Positions 11,636 to 22,880 are shown, counted from the stretch's first letter. The stretch is DNA of 64,000 bases from Pseudohongiella sp. (GCA_030696315.1 JAUYSM010000021.1:124001-188000); one strand, 5' to 3'. The notes: a model not told the origin generated them from the sequence alone. Numbers and translations are program-made.

Positions 11636-12814
11636 TTATTCATTTGGCTGTATGCGCCGCCACAATCCACCGCTGTGTGCTACAAAGCCATTGACCTCCA
11701 TCAGCAACAATTTTTCGCTGATGAACCCTACATCCTGCCCGGTTCTCAACATGAGCGTCTCAATGCTGATGCCATCCTCACACAATTCCCGGTATAGAAG
11801 ATCGCATCCGGCCGGGAAGTTGCTATTGTGAATTGCAACATCTTTTGAGGCATTGTGCTCAGTGCTTACCATCTGAAATTGCGGATAACACATAGTGAGC
11901 TGAGCCTGACAAATGAACTGGATATGCTCAAAAATGTCCTGCGCATTTTCCGTCAAAATAGCGCCTTGACGAAGCAATTTGTGACACCCTCTGCTTCCGG
12001 GACTATTTATTGAGCCGGGTACGGAGAATATCTCTCGATTCTGCTCCAGCGCCAGACGCGCAGTAATCAAAGACCCGCTGCGCATATTCGCCTCAACGAC
12101 ACACACCCCGAGGCTCAAGCCGGAGATAATTCTGTTGCGTTGAGGAAAGTGTTGCGCTACCGGCCCTGCATCTAAAGGCAGCTCTGAAATTATCGCGCCG
12201 GCTTCGGGGACACCCGAGCTCACGATCCTGTTCGCCAAGGACTGATTGGAACCTGGGTAAACGCTATGCAAACCATTGCCGAGCACAGCAACGGTCGTGC
12301 CTTTGCTGTCAAGTGCAGCCAGATGCGCCTGTGTATCAATCCCGGATGCCAAGCCGCTACAGATAACAAAACCTTTATCGGCCAGCGCTGCTGACAATTT
12401 GTAGGCAACCGATCGACCGTATGCAGAGCAACTACGACTGCCGACTATCGCCAACATTGGCCTGCGTAAAATGTCGACATTCCCTTTCACAAACAGCACG
12501 GGAGGGTAGTCCGATATCTCTCGCAACAACGCGGGGTAAACCAAATCGGAAGCAAACACAATATTGTTGTTTGGCTCTTGCAGCCATTGGAATGTCTGGT
12601 CGAGGCGAGAACACACCTCTTTCCCGGGTGACTGTGCTAACTTTACTGCCAAAAGCTCGGAGGGAGAGCTACAAAATCCAGCCAGTTCGCCGATGCCTCT
12701 TACAATTGTTTCGCCCGTTCTGGCGGTGCTTTCCAACAGTTGCCTTAGAAAGGCTGAGCTCACGCCCTTTGTAAAAAACAAACTCAAAATGAATCGGTTT
12801 TCATCATAGGTCAT
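11636..12814 (-). CDS. dprA: DNA processing protein DprA
   Basis: A 392-residue DprA/Smf protein, which loads RecA on incoming single-stranded DNA during natural transformation. The Rossmann-like core shows AIVGSRSCSAYG, SGLASGIDTQAHLAAL, VAVLGNGLHSVYPG, FPQRNRIISGLS and SGSLITARLALEQ. A C-terminal winged-helix-like region follows (about residues 320-390). I start at the ATG at 12814 (MTYDENRF, with AAGGA upstream); the frame stays open 29 codons further, but that stretch has no family character. It is divergent from def. No other competence genes are in the window. Confidence 0.93.
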   Translation of the reverse strand: MTYDENRFILSLFFTKGVSSAFLRQLLESTARTGETIVRGIGELAGFCSSPSELLAVKLAQSPGKEVCSRLDQTFQWLQEPNNNIVFASDLVYPALLREISDYPPVLFVKGNVDILRRPMLAIVGSRSCSAYGRSVAYKLSAALADKGFVICSGLASGIDTQAHLAALDSKGTTVAVLGNGLHSVYPGSNQSLANRIVSSGVPEAGAIISELPLDAGPVAQHFPQRNRIISGLSLGVCVVEANMRSGSLITARLALEQNREIFSVPGSINSPGSRGCHKLLRQGAILTENAQDIFEHIQFICQAQLTMCYPQFQMVSTEHNASKDVAIHNSNFPAGCDLLYRELCEDGISIETLMLRTGQDVGFISEKLLLMEVNGFVAHSGGLWRRIQPNE

Positions 12815-12987
12815 TTGTGCGGCATCCTTGTCTTCAATCCGGCAGAAGGCCGGAGGTTTTTTGCTGTGATATACTGCGCCCGTTAAAATCAGGTGGAACA
12901 TGTTTGCTCTTTAGCCACCGATCTCATGAGGTTATGGCACAGCAAAAGGGCTGATGCTTGACGAAGTTGCTTCTATCGGAGGGCATA

Positions 12988-13500
12988 ATGGCTAAACTTG
13001 AGATACTTGAATTCCCCGACGTGAGGCTAAGAACAATAGCAAAGCCGGTAGAGCAGGTGGACGATCAACTCCGCGCTCTGATTGATGACATGTTTGAAAC
13101 GATGTATGAAGCCCCTGGAATTGGCTTGGCGGCGACACAGGTTAATGTTCACAAACAGCTCATCGTGATTGACATCTCAGAGGATCGAAGCGAGCCGCTG
13201 GTTTTTATCAATCCGCGGATAAACGTGTTGGATCCAGAGTTGTGCGAGTACGATGAGGGCTGTCTTTCTGTGCCTGGCTTTTACGAGACGGTAAGTCGCC
13301 CAAGCAAAGTCAAAATCAACGCCATCAATCGCATGGGTGAGCCGTTTGAGATTATCACTGACGGACTGCTGGCGACCTGTATTCAACATGAAATGGATCA
13401 CTTGAATGGCAAGTTGTTTGTGGATTATCTGAGTACTCTCAAGCGGCAACGCATTCGCAGCAAACTGGAAAAGGCACATAAACTGGCCAGCGAAGAATGA
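12988..13500 (+). CDS. def: peptide deformylase
   Basis: A 170-residue peptide deformylase, which removes the formyl group from new polypeptides. All three motifs are present: [16 protein letters not shown] (metal Cys) and HEMDHL (two metal His and catalytic Glu). I start at ATG 12988, which has GGAGGG just upstream and gives [11 protein letters not shown]; an in-frame start ten codons earlier is less likely. It leads the def-fmt-rsmB cluster. Confidence 0.97.
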   Translation: MAKLEILEFPDVRLRTIAKPVEQVDDQLRALIDDMFETMYEAPGIGLAATQVNVHKQLIVIDISEDRSEPLVFINPRINVLDPELCEYDEGCLSVPGFYETVSRPSKVKINAINRMGEPFEIITDGLLATCIQHEMDHLNGKLFVDYLSTLKRQRIRSKLEKAHKLASEE

Positions 13501-13530
13501 TGGCCAGCCCCTCCCCACTGGATCAACTTT

Positions 13531-14499
13531 ATGCCCTCGTTAGGTATTATTTTTGCAGGTACACCCGTTTTTGCTGCCCGGCACCTGAAAGCTTTGATAG
13601 ACGCCGGGCACAATATTCTTGCTGTCTACACGCAGCCAGACCGGGCCGCCGGTCGCGGTAAAAATCTTCAGGCCAGCCCAGTGAAACAGCTGGCTTCAGA
13701 ACACAACATTCCGGTGTTCCAACCCATAAATCTGAAAACAACTGAAGCGCAGCATGAACTGGCATCACTTGGCGCAGATTTGATGGTAGTGGTGGCTTAC
13801 GGATTGTTATTGCCGCAAGCAGTCCTCGACATTCCTGCACGTGGGTGTATCAATGTGCACGCCTCTATTTTGCCGCGTTGGCGAGGCGCTGCTCCGATTG
13901 AAAGAGCGCTCCTTGCTGGCGATGCCGAAACGGGTGTCACAATCATGCAAATGGATGCGGGGCTCGATACTGGAAAAATGCTTCATGTGGTCAAAACCCC
14001 TATATCGACCGCTGATAACAGAGAAACCATTGAAAACAAACTGGCAGAGCTGGGTTGCAGCGGTTTACTACACACCCTGAAACATCTGGATACACTGCAA
14101 TCAACCGCCCAGGAACAAAATCACCATCTCAGTACCTACGCCAAAAAACTGGACAAATCAGAAGCGTTGATTAACTGGGAGGCCACATCAACACAAATAG
14201 ATCTGCTTGTTCGCGCAGGCATCGGAAGAAATCCTGCCTATTCGTTTTTAAACGGACAACGTGTACGAATTCTGCGCGCGAAGCCAGCAACCGGAATTAA
14301 TAGTGCGCAGCCTGGCACAATACTTAAACTGATCAGCGGCAGCGGCGCTTGTATGCAGGTGTCGTGTGGAATCGGTGTGCTTGAGATTGATGTGTTACAA
14401 CTGCCGGGTAAAAATCCTGTGAGCGTAAAAGACCTGCTGAATGCCCACAATCCCTTGTTGATTGAAGGCGCTGTCTTCAGCCAGCAGGAAAGTCCATGA
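13531..14499 (+). CDS. fmt: methionyl-tRNA formyltransferase
   Basis: A 322-residue enzyme that formylates initiator Met-tRNA with 10-formyl-tetrahydrofolate. The N-terminal IIFAGTPVFAARHL and QPDRAAGRGK, and the catalytic INVHASILPRWRGAAPI, are diagnostic; the C-terminal OB-like domain covers about residues 210-315. It is paired with def, the enzyme that later removes the formyl group, and overlaps rsmB by an ATGA. The ribosome site is weak, so translation may depend on def. Confidence 0.97.
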   Translation: MPSLGIIFAGTPVFAARHLKALIDAGHNILAVYTQPDRAAGRGKNLQASPVKQLASEHNIPVFQPINLKTTEAQHELASLGADLMVVVAYGLLLPQAVLDIPARGCINVHASILPRWRGAAPIERALLAGDAETGVTIMQMDAGLDTGKMLHVVKTPISTADNRETIENKLAELGCSGLLHTLKHLDTLQSTAQEQNHHLSTYAKKLDKSEALINWEATSTQIDLLVRAGIGRNPAYSFLNGQRVRILRAKPATGINSAQPGTILKLISGSGACMQVSCGIGVLEIDVLQLPGKNPVSVKDLLNAHNPLLIEGAVFSQQESP

Positions 14500-15839
14500 A
14501 GGCCATTTCTCTTGACCAGCCCGCAGGTGTTCGCGCATCTGCTGCCTTGGTTATATCTGCACTGTTGTCACAAAAAGGGTCGTTAGCCACTCAACTTCCC
14601 CGTCTCAGTTCTTCTTCAAGTAATGCTGGATCAATTGCCTTGTTAAAAGAGCTTTGTTACGGCGCTTGTCGATGGTACTTCCAGCTTAATTACTCGCTCG
14701 AAAAGCTCGTCGACAAGCCTCTAAAGAGCAAAGATTCTGATATCCATTGCTTGTTAATTCTAGGGATGTATCAGTTATCCCGCATGCGTATCCCTGACTA
14801 TGTCTGTATCAACGAAACCGTGAATGCCTGCGTTTTGCTTAAAAAACCGTGGGCCAAGGCGCTGGTTAATGCTGTCTTGCGTAAATATCAAGGCTCCTGT
14901 GCTGCAGGTCAGATTGACTACCCCGATGACGCTTCCCGTTTCGCTTATCCGGCCTGGCTGGTGACGACGCTCAAAGCCAACTGGCCAGACAACTGGGAGC
15001 ATATTTTGTCTGCGGGTAACTCTCACCCCCCTATGTGCTTGCGGGTTAATCTTCGACGCTGCTCGCGTGAGCATTATCTGGAACTGCTTGCTGATGCGGG
15101 CATCACCGCGGTAGCGGGGTCAATAACGTCGAGTGCAATTTACCTCAGCGTACCCTGTTCAGTCGATATTCTTCCTGGTTTCGAAGCGGGCTTTGTCAGC
15201 GTACAAGATGAGGCGTCTCAGCTTCTGCCTTCGCTGATGCTGCCTGGTAAAGGACAACGAATTCTTGATGCATGCGCGGCTCCGGGAGGCAAAACCTGCC
15301 ATTTGCTGGAAACCGAACCCCATCTAAGCGAAATTATTGCGTTGGACATTGAAGCGCGTCGACTAGGCAGGTTGCGAGAAAATCTTGATCGATTGCAGTT
15401 ATCCAGTGATCGGGTAAAGGTGATTGGTGCTGATGCAACAAAACTTGACGACTGGTGGGATGGTGAACCTTTTGATCGAATTTTGCTGGACGCCCCTTGT
15501 TCAGCGACGGGGATCATCCGGCGTCAACCCGATATCAAAATCCTCAGGACAGCGCTGGATGTTAAGCGTCTGACCGAGTTACAGGCTCAGCTGCTGGATC
15601 GTTTGTGGACGTGTCTAAGACCCGGTGGCTTGATGGTCTATTCGACCTGCTCAATTTTGCCTGAGGAAAACAGCCGCCAGATAGGATCCTTTATTGATAG
15701 AACAAAAGATGCTGAACTACAAGGGATCTCGGGCGACTGGGGTATTTTGTGTGCAAATGGAAAACAACTTCTGCCTACCGACAACAGCACTGACGGTTTC
15801 TACTTTGCATTGCTGCAGAAACGAGCCTCAGCCACTTAA
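14496..15839 (+). CDS. rsmB: 16S rRNA m5C967 methyltransferase
   Basis: A 447-residue RsmB (Sun/Fmu) protein with an N-terminal NusB-like RNA-binding domain (about 1-150) and a SAM-dependent methyltransferase domain. Seen are ILDACAAPGGKTCHLLE for SAM binding, and the two cysteines of the m5C mechanism in LLDAPCSATGII and YSTCSILPEEN. Its start overlaps the fmt stop in an ATGA. Confidence 0.96.
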   Translation: MKAISLDQPAGVRASAALVISALLSQKGSLATQLPRLSSSSSNAGSIALLKELCYGACRWYFQLNYSLEKLVDKPLKSKDSDIHCLLILGMYQLSRMRIPDYVCINETVNACVLLKKPWAKALVNAVLRKYQGSCAAGQIDYPDDASRFAYPAWLVTTLKANWPDNWEHILSAGNSHPPMCLRVNLRRCSREHYLELLADAGITAVAGSITSSAIYLSVPCSVDILPGFEAGFVSVQDEASQLLPSLMLPGKGQRILDACAAPGGKTCHLLETEPHLSEIIALDIEARRLGRLRENLDRLQLSSDRVKVIGADATKLDDWWDGEPFDRILLDAPCSATGIIRRQPDIKILRTALDVKRLTELQAQLLDRLWTCLRPGGLMVYSTCSILPEENSRQIGSFIDRTKDAELQGISGDWGILCANGKQLLPTDNSTDGFYFALLQKRASAT

Positions 15840-15919
15840 ACTGCCATGCAGGCTTGTAAGCCCGTCTTGATGGGCGGATAATTTCGTGACAATGCCGTCG
15901 TAGGAGCCAGATCGACTAG

Positions 15920-17293
15920 ATGAAAATAATAATTCTGGGTTGTAACCAGGTCGGTATTTCTCTGGCAGAAAATCTGTCCAGCGAGGCAAACGACATAACT
16001 GTGGTAGACCCGGACGCCAACAAGTTGCGGGAGCTTAAAGATCGGCTGGATGTGGGTATTGCTCAGGGCTGGCCTTCGCATCCGGACATTCTTAGAGCAG
16101 CCGGCGCCGATGACGCTGATATGATCATCGCGGTGACCGAAAACGACGAAGTCAACATGGTCGCCTGCCAGATAGCGTACTCGATTTTTAAAACTCCCAA
16201 GAAGATCTGCCGCCTTCGCTCTGCCTCCTACATCGCACAAGAAGATCTCTTCTGTAATGAAGCAATTCCCCTCGATGTTGTTATCAGTCCTGAATTGCTG
16301 GTCTCTAACTACATAAAACGATTGATTGAGCTACCCGGGTCGCTGCAGGTGCTTGATTTTGCGGATGGGAACGCACAACTGGTTGCGGTTCGTGCGTACT
16401 ACGGCGGCCCGTTGGTAGGTCAGGAAATCCGTTTTTTACGCGAACACATGCCCAATGTTGATGCCCGGGTCGCAGCGATATTCCGACGTAACCGCGCCAT
16501 TACACCTGAGGGTTCAACAGTGATTGAAGCCGACGATGAGGTGTTTTTTATTGCGGCTGCAAAAAATATTAGAGCGGTCATCGGAGAACTGCGCCGCCTC
16601 GATAAACCTTACAAACGCCTTATAATTGCTGGTGGTGGCAATATTGGCATGCGTCTGGCCGAAGCACTTGAACAACGTTATCAAGTAAAAGTCATTGAAT
16701 ATAATGCCGAGCGATGTGCGTTTCTTTCGGAATATCTGAATCGCGCTATCGTATTAAATGGCATGTCCTCCGATAAACAATTGCTGCTTGAAGAGGGGAT
16801 TGAGGATACCGATGTGTTTTTGGCCCTGACCAATGATGATGAGGCCAATATTATGTCCTCGATGCTGGCCAAACGCTTGGGGGCTCGTAAGGTAATGTGC
16901 CTGATTAATAACCCCGCTTATGTAGACCTTGTTCAAGGCGGTGAGATAGACATTGCGATTTCGCCTCAACAAGCTTCGATCGGTAGCCTGCTGACGCATG
17001 TGCGTCGGGGAGATATTGTCAATGTGCATTCCCTGCGCCGCGGAGCCGCTGAGGCGCTTGAAGCTATTGCACATGGCGATAGCCATTCCTCCAAAGTAGT
17101 GGGGCGCGCTATTGAAGATATTGACTTGCCCGCTGGCACAACAATCGGTGCAATTGTAAGAAACAATGAGGTCCTGATCGCTCACGACGACATTGTTATC
17201 GAACCTGAAGATCACGTGATTCTGTTCTTGACTGACAAAAAACGCATCCCTGAAGTAGAGCGCCTGTTTGCTGTGGGATTTACTTTCTTTTAA
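15920..17293 (+). CDS. trkA: Trk potassium uptake NAD-binding subunit TrkA
   Basis: A 457-residue cytoplasmic regulator of Trk potassium channels, made of two repeats of a Rossmann RCK domain plus TrkA-C domain. The repeats start with [17 protein letters not shown] (residue 2) and [17 protein letters not shown] (about residue 234). Length matches E. coli TrkA (458). It is followed 43 bases later by its channel partner trkH. Confidence 0.96.
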   Translation: MKIIILGCNQVGISLAENLSSEANDITVVDPDANKLRELKDRLDVGIAQGWPSHPDILRAAGADDADMIIAVTENDEVNMVACQIAYSIFKTPKKICRLRSASYIAQEDLFCNEAIPLDVVISPELLVSNYIKRLIELPGSLQVLDFADGNAQLVAVRAYYGGPLVGQEIRFLREHMPNVDARVAAIFRRNRAITPEGSTVIEADDEVFFIAAAKNIRAVIGELRRLDKPYKRLIIAGGGNIGMRLAEALEQRYQVKVIEYNAERCAFLSEYLNRAIVLNGMSSDKQLLLEEGIEDTDVFLALTNDDEANIMSSMLAKRLGARKVMCLINNPAYVDLVQGGEIDIAISPQQASIGSLLTHVRRGDIVNVHSLRRGAAEALEAIAHGDSHSSKVVGRAIEDIDLPAGTTIGAIVRNNEVLIAHDDIVIEPEDHVILFLTDKKRIPEVERLFAVGFTFF

Positions 17294-17336
17294 CGCTGCA
17301 GGCAAGCCTGTCATAACAGTGGAATAAACCAACAAC

Positions 17337-18788
17337 ATGCACTTATCTGTTGTGTCTCGAATCCTGGGCGTGCTGCTGATGCTGTTCAGCTTGTTGGCTT
17401 ATTTGCCATCTATGCTGGTGTCTTTGATTTACCGCGATGAGGAAGTTTCATCCTTTGTATTTGCACTGATGCTGACCTTTGGGACTGGGCTGAGTCTGTG
17501 GATTCTGACGTGGCGATCAAAGCAGGAGATGCGGACACGCGACGGATTTCTGGTGGTAACCATGTTCTGGACCGTTCTCAGCACCTTCGGAGCATTGCCA
17601 TTCCTGTTTTCTCCCGACATGGGGATGACCATTACCGATGCAGTTTTCGAATCCTTTTCTGGATTGACTACGACGGGTGCGACGGTGCTGACCGGGCTGG
17701 ATGCCATGCCTCGCTCCATACTGTTTTATCGCCAGCAACTGCAATGGCTGGGCGGCATGGGTATTGTTGCACTCGCGGTTGCGGTGCTGCCGATGCTGGG
17801 TATCGGAGGTATGCAGCTGTACCGGGCGGAAAGTCCCGGGCCAGTCAAAAATGACAATCTGGTGCCAAGGCTGGCGGAAACGGCAAAAGCGCTTTGGTAT
17901 ATCTACCTGGGCCTTACAGTAATTTGTGCACTGGCATACTGGGCGGCGGGCATGAGTTTATTTGATGCCATCTGTCACAGCTTTGCCACCGTTGCTATTG
18001 GTGGTTTTTCAACTCACGACAACAGTATCGGGTATTTTGACAGCGACACCATCAATTTGATCGCAGTCTTTTTTATGTTTCTAGCTGGGATGAATTTTGC
18101 ACTGCACTTTACAGCCTGGCGACATCGCAGCATCTCACAGTATTTGAAGGACCCAGAAACACGATTTTACGCAGTCATCCTGTTTGTGCTGGCGGTATTT
18201 ACGATCGTTGTGCTGTATCTGACAGAAACGTACGACCTGAAAGATGCCTTTATTCATGGTTTGTTCCAGACTGTTTCGATTACCACAACAACTGGTTTTG
18301 CAACGGCTGATTTCAGTGCGTGGCCCTATGCACTGCCTTACCTATTGATCTACGCCTCAATAGTTGGTGCCTGTGCTGGGTCAACGGGTGGTGGTATGAA
18401 AGTGATTCGCATCCTGCTAATTTTCAAACAGGGTTTTCGCGAAATTCAGCGGCTTATACATCCCAATGCTGTTATTACAGTAAAGCTTGGCAGGAATATG
18501 GTTCCAGATCGCATCATTGAGTCTGTGTGGGGATTCTTTGCTGTGTATGTGCTTGTTTATCTTGTGTTATTGATAGTTTTGCTGGCAATGGGCATGGATG
18601 TGTTGACTGCATTCAGCGCCGTCGGTGCCTGTTTGAATAATTTAGGACCCGGCCTGGAAGGCGTTGCAGCAAACTATGCCGATATTTCAGACCCGGCAAA
18701 ATGGGTGCTTTGCCTGGCCATGTTGCTAGGGCGCCTTGAGATTTTTACCTTACTGGTTTTGTTTATGCCGATGTTCTGGCGACGCTAG
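17337..18788 (+). CDS. trkH: Trk potassium channel subunit TrkH
   Basis: A 483-residue inner-membrane potassium uptake protein with about ten membrane segments and four pore-loop repeats. Filter-like loops are visible as LTTTGATVLTGLD (about residue 108), ATVAIGGFSTHD, TTTTGFATADFSAW and VGACLNNLGPGLEG. It lies after trkA and is convergent with the acyltransferase gene 12 bases away; no terminator was seen there. Confidence 0.95.
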   Translation: MHLSVVSRILGVLLMLFSLLAYLPSMLVSLIYRDEEVSSFVFALMLTFGTGLSLWILTWRSKQEMRTRDGFLVVTMFWTVLSTFGALPFLFSPDMGMTITDAVFESFSGLTTTGATVLTGLDAMPRSILFYRQQLQWLGGMGIVALAVAVLPMLGIGGMQLYRAESPGPVKNDNLVPRLAETAKALWYIYLGLTVICALAYWAAGMSLFDAICHSFATVAIGGFSTHDNSIGYFDSDTINLIAVFFMFLAGMNFALHFTAWRHRSISQYLKDPETRFYAVILFVLAVFTIVVLYLTETYDLKDAFIHGLFQTVSITTTTGFATADFSAWPYALPYLLIYASIVGACAGSTGGGMKVIRILLIFKQGFREIQRLIHPNAVITVKLGRNMVPDRIIESVWGFFAVYVLVYLVLLIVLLAMGMDVLTAFSAVGACLNNLGPGLEGVAANYADISDPAKWVLCLAMLLGRLEIFTLLVLFMPMFWRR

Positions 18789-18800
18789 AGTGGGCTTGCT

Positions 18801-19694
18801 TCAGTATATTTGCGCTGGCGAGTCATCTGGTCGCTTTTTGAACCTTTTATACTCCCATTGATACTGGGCGGGAGCTGCGCCAACACATTCCTCTACTGAT
18901 CGGTTTAATGCCGTTGCTGCCAGCACAGGGTCCGGGTTGCAGATATCTGGATCCCCCGGGATAAACGCAATTTCAAAACCCTGTCCATTTGCGCGTCGTT
19001 TGGCATACGCAAATATTACAAAGGCATTCGTTTTTGCAGCCAATTTGGGTAAGAGCGTCATGGTAAATGCTTGTGTACCAAAAAATGGCGCAAAAACACC
19101 TCCGTCATTGCGAGGCTGCTGATCGGGCAAAATTCCCGTTACACCTCCTTTCTGTAACGCTCGGGTCAAACTCACAACCCCGTGTCGATTTGTCGGTACA
19201 AGCTCAGCCCCGGTTCTTGATCTTGATCTCATGATGAGCCGATCAAGTCCTTTGATCTTTGGGGGCTTATACAGCGTCGTCATTGGGCCAAGACTGGAGA
19301 TATACACACCCAATAACTCCCAATTACCAAGATGTGGTGCGGCAAATATTATCCCTCGCCCTGAGGATTGGGCTGCTTTGACAAGATCGAGTCCTTGCAC
19401 ATCTTTCACCAAACTGAGCACATACTCTATGCTCCCATACCATATGTGGCCCAATTCAAAAGCCGCTTTGAATGTTTCTTTAATACTTTGTAGCGCCAGA
19501 TTACGTCTTTCAGACTCGGATAGGGACGGGAAGACCAGCTTAAGGTTAATCAATGTAATGCGACGGGTTTCCGTGGGTAAGGCAAACACCAGACGCGCCA
19601 TTAAATCTGCAAACTTGTGCAGTAATCTCAAGGGAACCCAGGACATCATCCTCAAAATACTTGCTATAAAAAACGTTTTTAAGGTGTCTATCAT
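18801..19694 (-). CDS. lysophospholipid/lipid A late acyltransferase (LpxL/HtrB family)
   Basis: A 297-residue inner-membrane acyltransferase of the LpxL/LpxM/HtrB family, which adds secondary acyl chains to lipid A. The catalytic motif is in FAAPHLGNWELLG (H-x4-E), and later family stretches include GILPDQQPRNDGGVFAPFFG. There is one N-terminal hydrophobic segment. Which acyl chain and position it serves cannot be read from the sequence. A homologue occupies the same place next to glyQ in Pseudomonas. Confidence 0.9.
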   Translation of the reverse strand: MIDTLKTFFIASILRMMSWVPLRLLHKFADLMARLVFALPTETRRITLINLKLVFPSLSESERRNLALQSIKETFKAAFELGHIWYGSIEYVLSLVKDVQGLDLVKAAQSSGRGIIFAAPHLGNWELLGVYISSLGPMTTLYKPPKIKGLDRLIMRSRSRTGAELVPTNRHGVVSLTRALQKGGVTGILPDQQPRNDGGVFAPFFGTQAFTMTLLPKLAAKTNAFVIFAYAKRRANGQGFEIAFIPGDPDICNPDPVLAATALNRSVEECVGAAPAQYQWEYKRFKKRPDDSPAQIY

Positions 19695-19822
19695 GCGTTC
19701 TCTCAGACTGTTTTCAACTGTATCGGGTCATTCTAGCGCAGTGGATATTAACAGCCTAATCCCGCATAATTGCGCCTTTTCGACTGTTTATGCCAATCAT
19801 GCGCATAATATTGAGGTGAGTC

Positions 19823-20764
19823 TTGGCATTGCAAACACCTGCGGCTGTTGATGTAAAAACATTTCAAGGTCTTATTCTAGCTCTACAAAGTTTCTGGGCG
19901 AAGCAGGGCTGTGTTGTGCTACAACCGCTGGATCTGGAAGTTGGGGCAGGAACATTTCATCCGGCGACATTCCTGCGCGCAATTGGCCCGGAGAGCTGGC
20001 GAACTGCTTATGTTCAACCCAGCAGACGCCCCACTGACGGTCGATATGGCGAAAACCCAAATCGCCTCCAACACTATTACCAATTTCAAGTGCTTCTGAA
20101 GCCTTCCCCTCCTGATATACAGGATCTTTATATTGCATCGTTGCGGCACCTGGGTATTGATCCTCAGGTTCACGATATTCGCTTTGTTGAGGACAATTGG
20201 GAATCCCCTACTCTCGGTGCCTGGGGCCTGGGATGGGAGGTTTGGCTCAACGGTATGGAAGTAACGCAATTTACTTATTTTCAACAGGTCGGGGGTCTTG
20301 AATGCTTTCCGGTGAGTGGTGAGATCACTTACGGTTTGGAGCGCATTGCGATGTATCTCCAAGGCGTCGATAGTTTGTATGACCTGGTATGGGCTGAAGG
20401 CCCGGATGGTGTAGTGACATATGGAGATGTATTTCATCAGAACGAAGTTGAAATGTCGGCTTACAATTTTGAGCATGCAAATGTTGAGGCCTTGTTCCGA
20501 TATTTTGATGATTGTGAAATGCAATGTACCCAGCTGATAAATTTGGGTCTAGCGCTACCCGCATATGAACAGGTATTAAAAGCGTCGCACTTTTTTAATC
20601 TACTCGATGCACGTCAAGCTATATCTGTTACTGAGCGACAGCGGTTTATTCTTCGGGTCAGGGCTTTGTCGAGACAAGTCGCAGAGGCTTACTACGAAAG
20701 CAGACGCAAATTGGGCTTTCCGCTGGCACCCGAAGCAATGCGTCTGGCAGCATTAAATCCTTAA
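19823..20764 (+). CDS. glyQ: glycyl-tRNA synthetase alpha subunit
   Basis: A 313-residue catalytic alpha subunit of the alpha2-beta2 glycyl-tRNA synthetase. Stretches [58 protein letters not shown] and [13 protein letters not shown] are typical. The best start is a TTG at 19823 with GAGGTG only four bases upstream; no in-frame ATG gives the full N-terminus. The stop is 34 bases before glyS. Confidence 0.96.
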   Translation: MALQTPAAVDVKTFQGLILALQSFWAKQGCVVLQPLDLEVGAGTFHPATFLRAIGPESWRTAYVQPSRRPTDGRYGENPNRLQHYYQFQVLLKPSPPDIQDLYIASLRHLGIDPQVHDIRFVEDNWESPTLGAWGLGWEVWLNGMEVTQFTYFQQVGGLECFPVSGEITYGLERIAMYLQGVDSLYDLVWAEGPDGVVTYGDVFHQNEVEMSAYNFEHANVEALFRYFDDCEMQCTQLINLGLALPAYEQVLKASHFFNLLDARQAISVTERQRFILRVRALSRQVAEAYYESRRKLGFPLAPEAMRLAALNP

Positions 20765-20798
20765 TTATTAAAAGCAGGCGGCAAGTACCGTTAATACC

Positions 20799-22880
20799 AT
20801 GAGCGTAAAAGATTTTTTAGTTGAAGTAGGCTGTGCTGAGCTTCCTCCCAAAGCGTTAAAGGGGCTTTCCGACGCCTTTATTGCTGGTCTGATTTCAGGT
20901 TTGAGCGCGGCAGGTCTTTCTTTCAAAGACGTCAAAGCTTTTACCAGCCCAAGACGGCTTGCCGCAAGAGTAGAAGGGCTCGCAACCTCTCAAGCAGACA
21001 GCAACATTGAGCGAACCGGTCCGGCTGTTTCGGCCGCATTTGACAAAGATGGGCGCCCGACGCCCGCTGCACTTGGATTTGCTCGTTCTTGTGGCGTAGA
21101 GCTTTCATTAATTGAGCACGCTCAAAAGGACGGTACCGAAAAATTGGTCTTTCGTGCTGTCAAGAAAGGCGAGGAAACCAGCACGTTGTTGCCTGGTATC
21201 GTTATGAGCTCACTTCAGAAGTTGCCTATTCCTCGAAAAATGCGCTGGGGCAGTACACGTGATGAATTTGTTCGCCCTGTTTATTGGCTCGTGATGTTAT
21301 TTGGCGAGACGGTTCTGGAAACAGAACTTTTTGGCATTCGCAGCGGTCGTGTAACAAGAGGTCATCGTTTTCAGTGTGACACTCCAATATCAATTGCCCA
21401 TCCTTCGGAATACGAATCCCTGCTTTTGAATACCGGATTTGTCATAGCAGATTATGAGCAGAGAAAAGCCCGGGTCCGAGAGCTGATACTCGAGCAAGGC
21501 GCAAAAATTCAAGCGCTGGTTCATATTGATGAAGATCTATTGGAAGAAGTGACCAGTATGGTTGAGTGGCCAGTAGCCTTGACTGGCAAATTTGACGAGC
21601 ACTTTCTGGCGGTGCCTGCTGAAGCCTTGATTTCCTCGATGAAAAATCATCAAAAGACATTTTATGTCACTGATAATAAAGGAAAAATGCTTCCAAACTT
21701 CATCGCTGTTGCTAATATTGAGAGTAAAGACCCCGCTCAGGTAATTGCTGGAAATGAGCGCGTGATCAGACCCAGATTGGCAGATGCAGCGTTCTTTTTT
21801 AATTCAGACAGAAAGACTTCACTTGCTTCACGATTGCCGTTACTGGGCAACATTGTTTTCCAACAACAACTCGGAACTGTTGAGCAAAAGTCCCGTCGTG
21901 TCGCAGAGTTGAGCGCTTGTATTGCAGAATGTTATGGCGGTGATGTCGACGTCAGTAAGCGTGCGGCGCTCCTAGCTAAATGTGACCTATTGACCAACAT
22001 GGTCTCAGAGTTCCCTGAGCTACAGGGAATCATGGGTAGCTATTATGCTCGTCATGATGGCGAAACGGAGGCTGTTTCTCTGGCTATTACCGAGCAATAT
22101 TTACCCAAATTTGCGGGTGACTCACTACCGTCAAGTTTATCTGGTGCAGTCCTGGCGGTGGCTGAAAAGATAGACACCATTTGCGGGCTTTTTGCGATAG
22201 GACAGCCTCCAACCGGTTCAAAGGATCCTTTTGCGCTGCGCAGGGCCGCTCTGGGCGTGCTACGGATACTGGTAGAGAAATCTATAAATCTCGATTTGTC
22301 ATCTGCAATCAATAGTTCTTTAAGACTGTATGAGCAGCAAGGTGTAGTAGTAGCCTCTAATACCCAGGCAGATGTTCTTGGTTTTATGTTGGAGCGGTTC
22401 CGCGCATGGTATCTGGGAGAAGGTATTAAAGCAGAGGTCTTCCAATCAGTTATGGAGCTCAAACCTACCAAGCCGTTGGATTTTGCAAATAGGGTATCTG
22501 CCGTCAATCGCTTCAGTCAGTTGTCAGAAAGCGCTTCACTTTCTGCCGCCAACAAGCGGGTATCAAATATTCTAAATAAGCACCTGGGTGTCATACCTGA
22601 TACTTTTGATGTCAGTATTCTGATCGAGCCCTCTGAAAAGGTACTCGCAGAAAAAATCATTCAACTGAGTGCTGAAGTAGGGCCCTTATTCGACAACGCT
22701 GATTACGCAATTGGATTAGAAAGGTTGTCCGTTCTCAGGCCTTTTGTAGATGATTTTTTCGAGAATGTACTTGTTATGGTTGATGATGCAAAACTCAGGG
22801 ACAATCGATTGGCACTGCTCAATCAACTTCGGCTACTGTTTTTGAGAGTAGCTGATATTTCTTGTTTGCATACAAACTGA
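20799..22880 (+). CDS. glyS: glycyl-tRNA synthetase beta subunit
   Basis: A 693-residue beta subunit, which binds tRNA-Gly in the tetrameric synthetase. The N-terminal FLVEVGCAELPPKALKGL, the central KNHQKTFYVTDNKGKMLPNF and DPFALRRAALGVLRIL, and the C-terminal FFENVLVMVDDAKLRDNRLA stretches are family hallmarks. Length is close to E. coli GlyS (689). The stop overlaps the gmhB start in TGATG. Confidence 0.97.
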   Translation: MSVKDFLVEVGCAELPPKALKGLSDAFIAGLISGLSAAGLSFKDVKAFTSPRRLAARVEGLATSQADSNIERTGPAVSAAFDKDGRPTPAALGFARSCGVELSLIEHAQKDGTEKLVFRAVKKGEETSTLLPGIVMSSLQKLPIPRKMRWGSTRDEFVRPVYWLVMLFGETVLETELFGIRSGRVTRGHRFQCDTPISIAHPSEYESLLLNTGFVIADYEQRKARVRELILEQGAKIQALVHIDEDLLEEVTSMVEWPVALTGKFDEHFLAVPAEALISSMKNHQKTFYVTDNKGKMLPNFIAVANIESKDPAQVIAGNERVIRPRLADAAFFFNSDRKTSLASRLPLLGNIVFQQQLGTVEQKSRRVAELSACIAECYGGDVDVSKRAALLAKCDLLTNMVSEFPELQGIMGSYYARHDGETEAVSLAITEQYLPKFAGDSLPSSLSGAVLAVAEKIDTICGLFAIGQPPTGSKDPFALRRAALGVLRILVEKSINLDLSSAINSSLRLYEQQGVVVASNTQADVLGFMLERFRAWYLGEGIKAEVFQSVMELKPTKPLDFANRVSAVNRFSQLSESASLSAANKRVSNILNKHLGVIPDTFDVSILIEPSEKVLAEKIIQLSAEVGPLFDNADYAIGLERLSVLRPFVDDFFENVLVMVDDAKLRDNRLALLNQLRLLFLRVADISCLHTN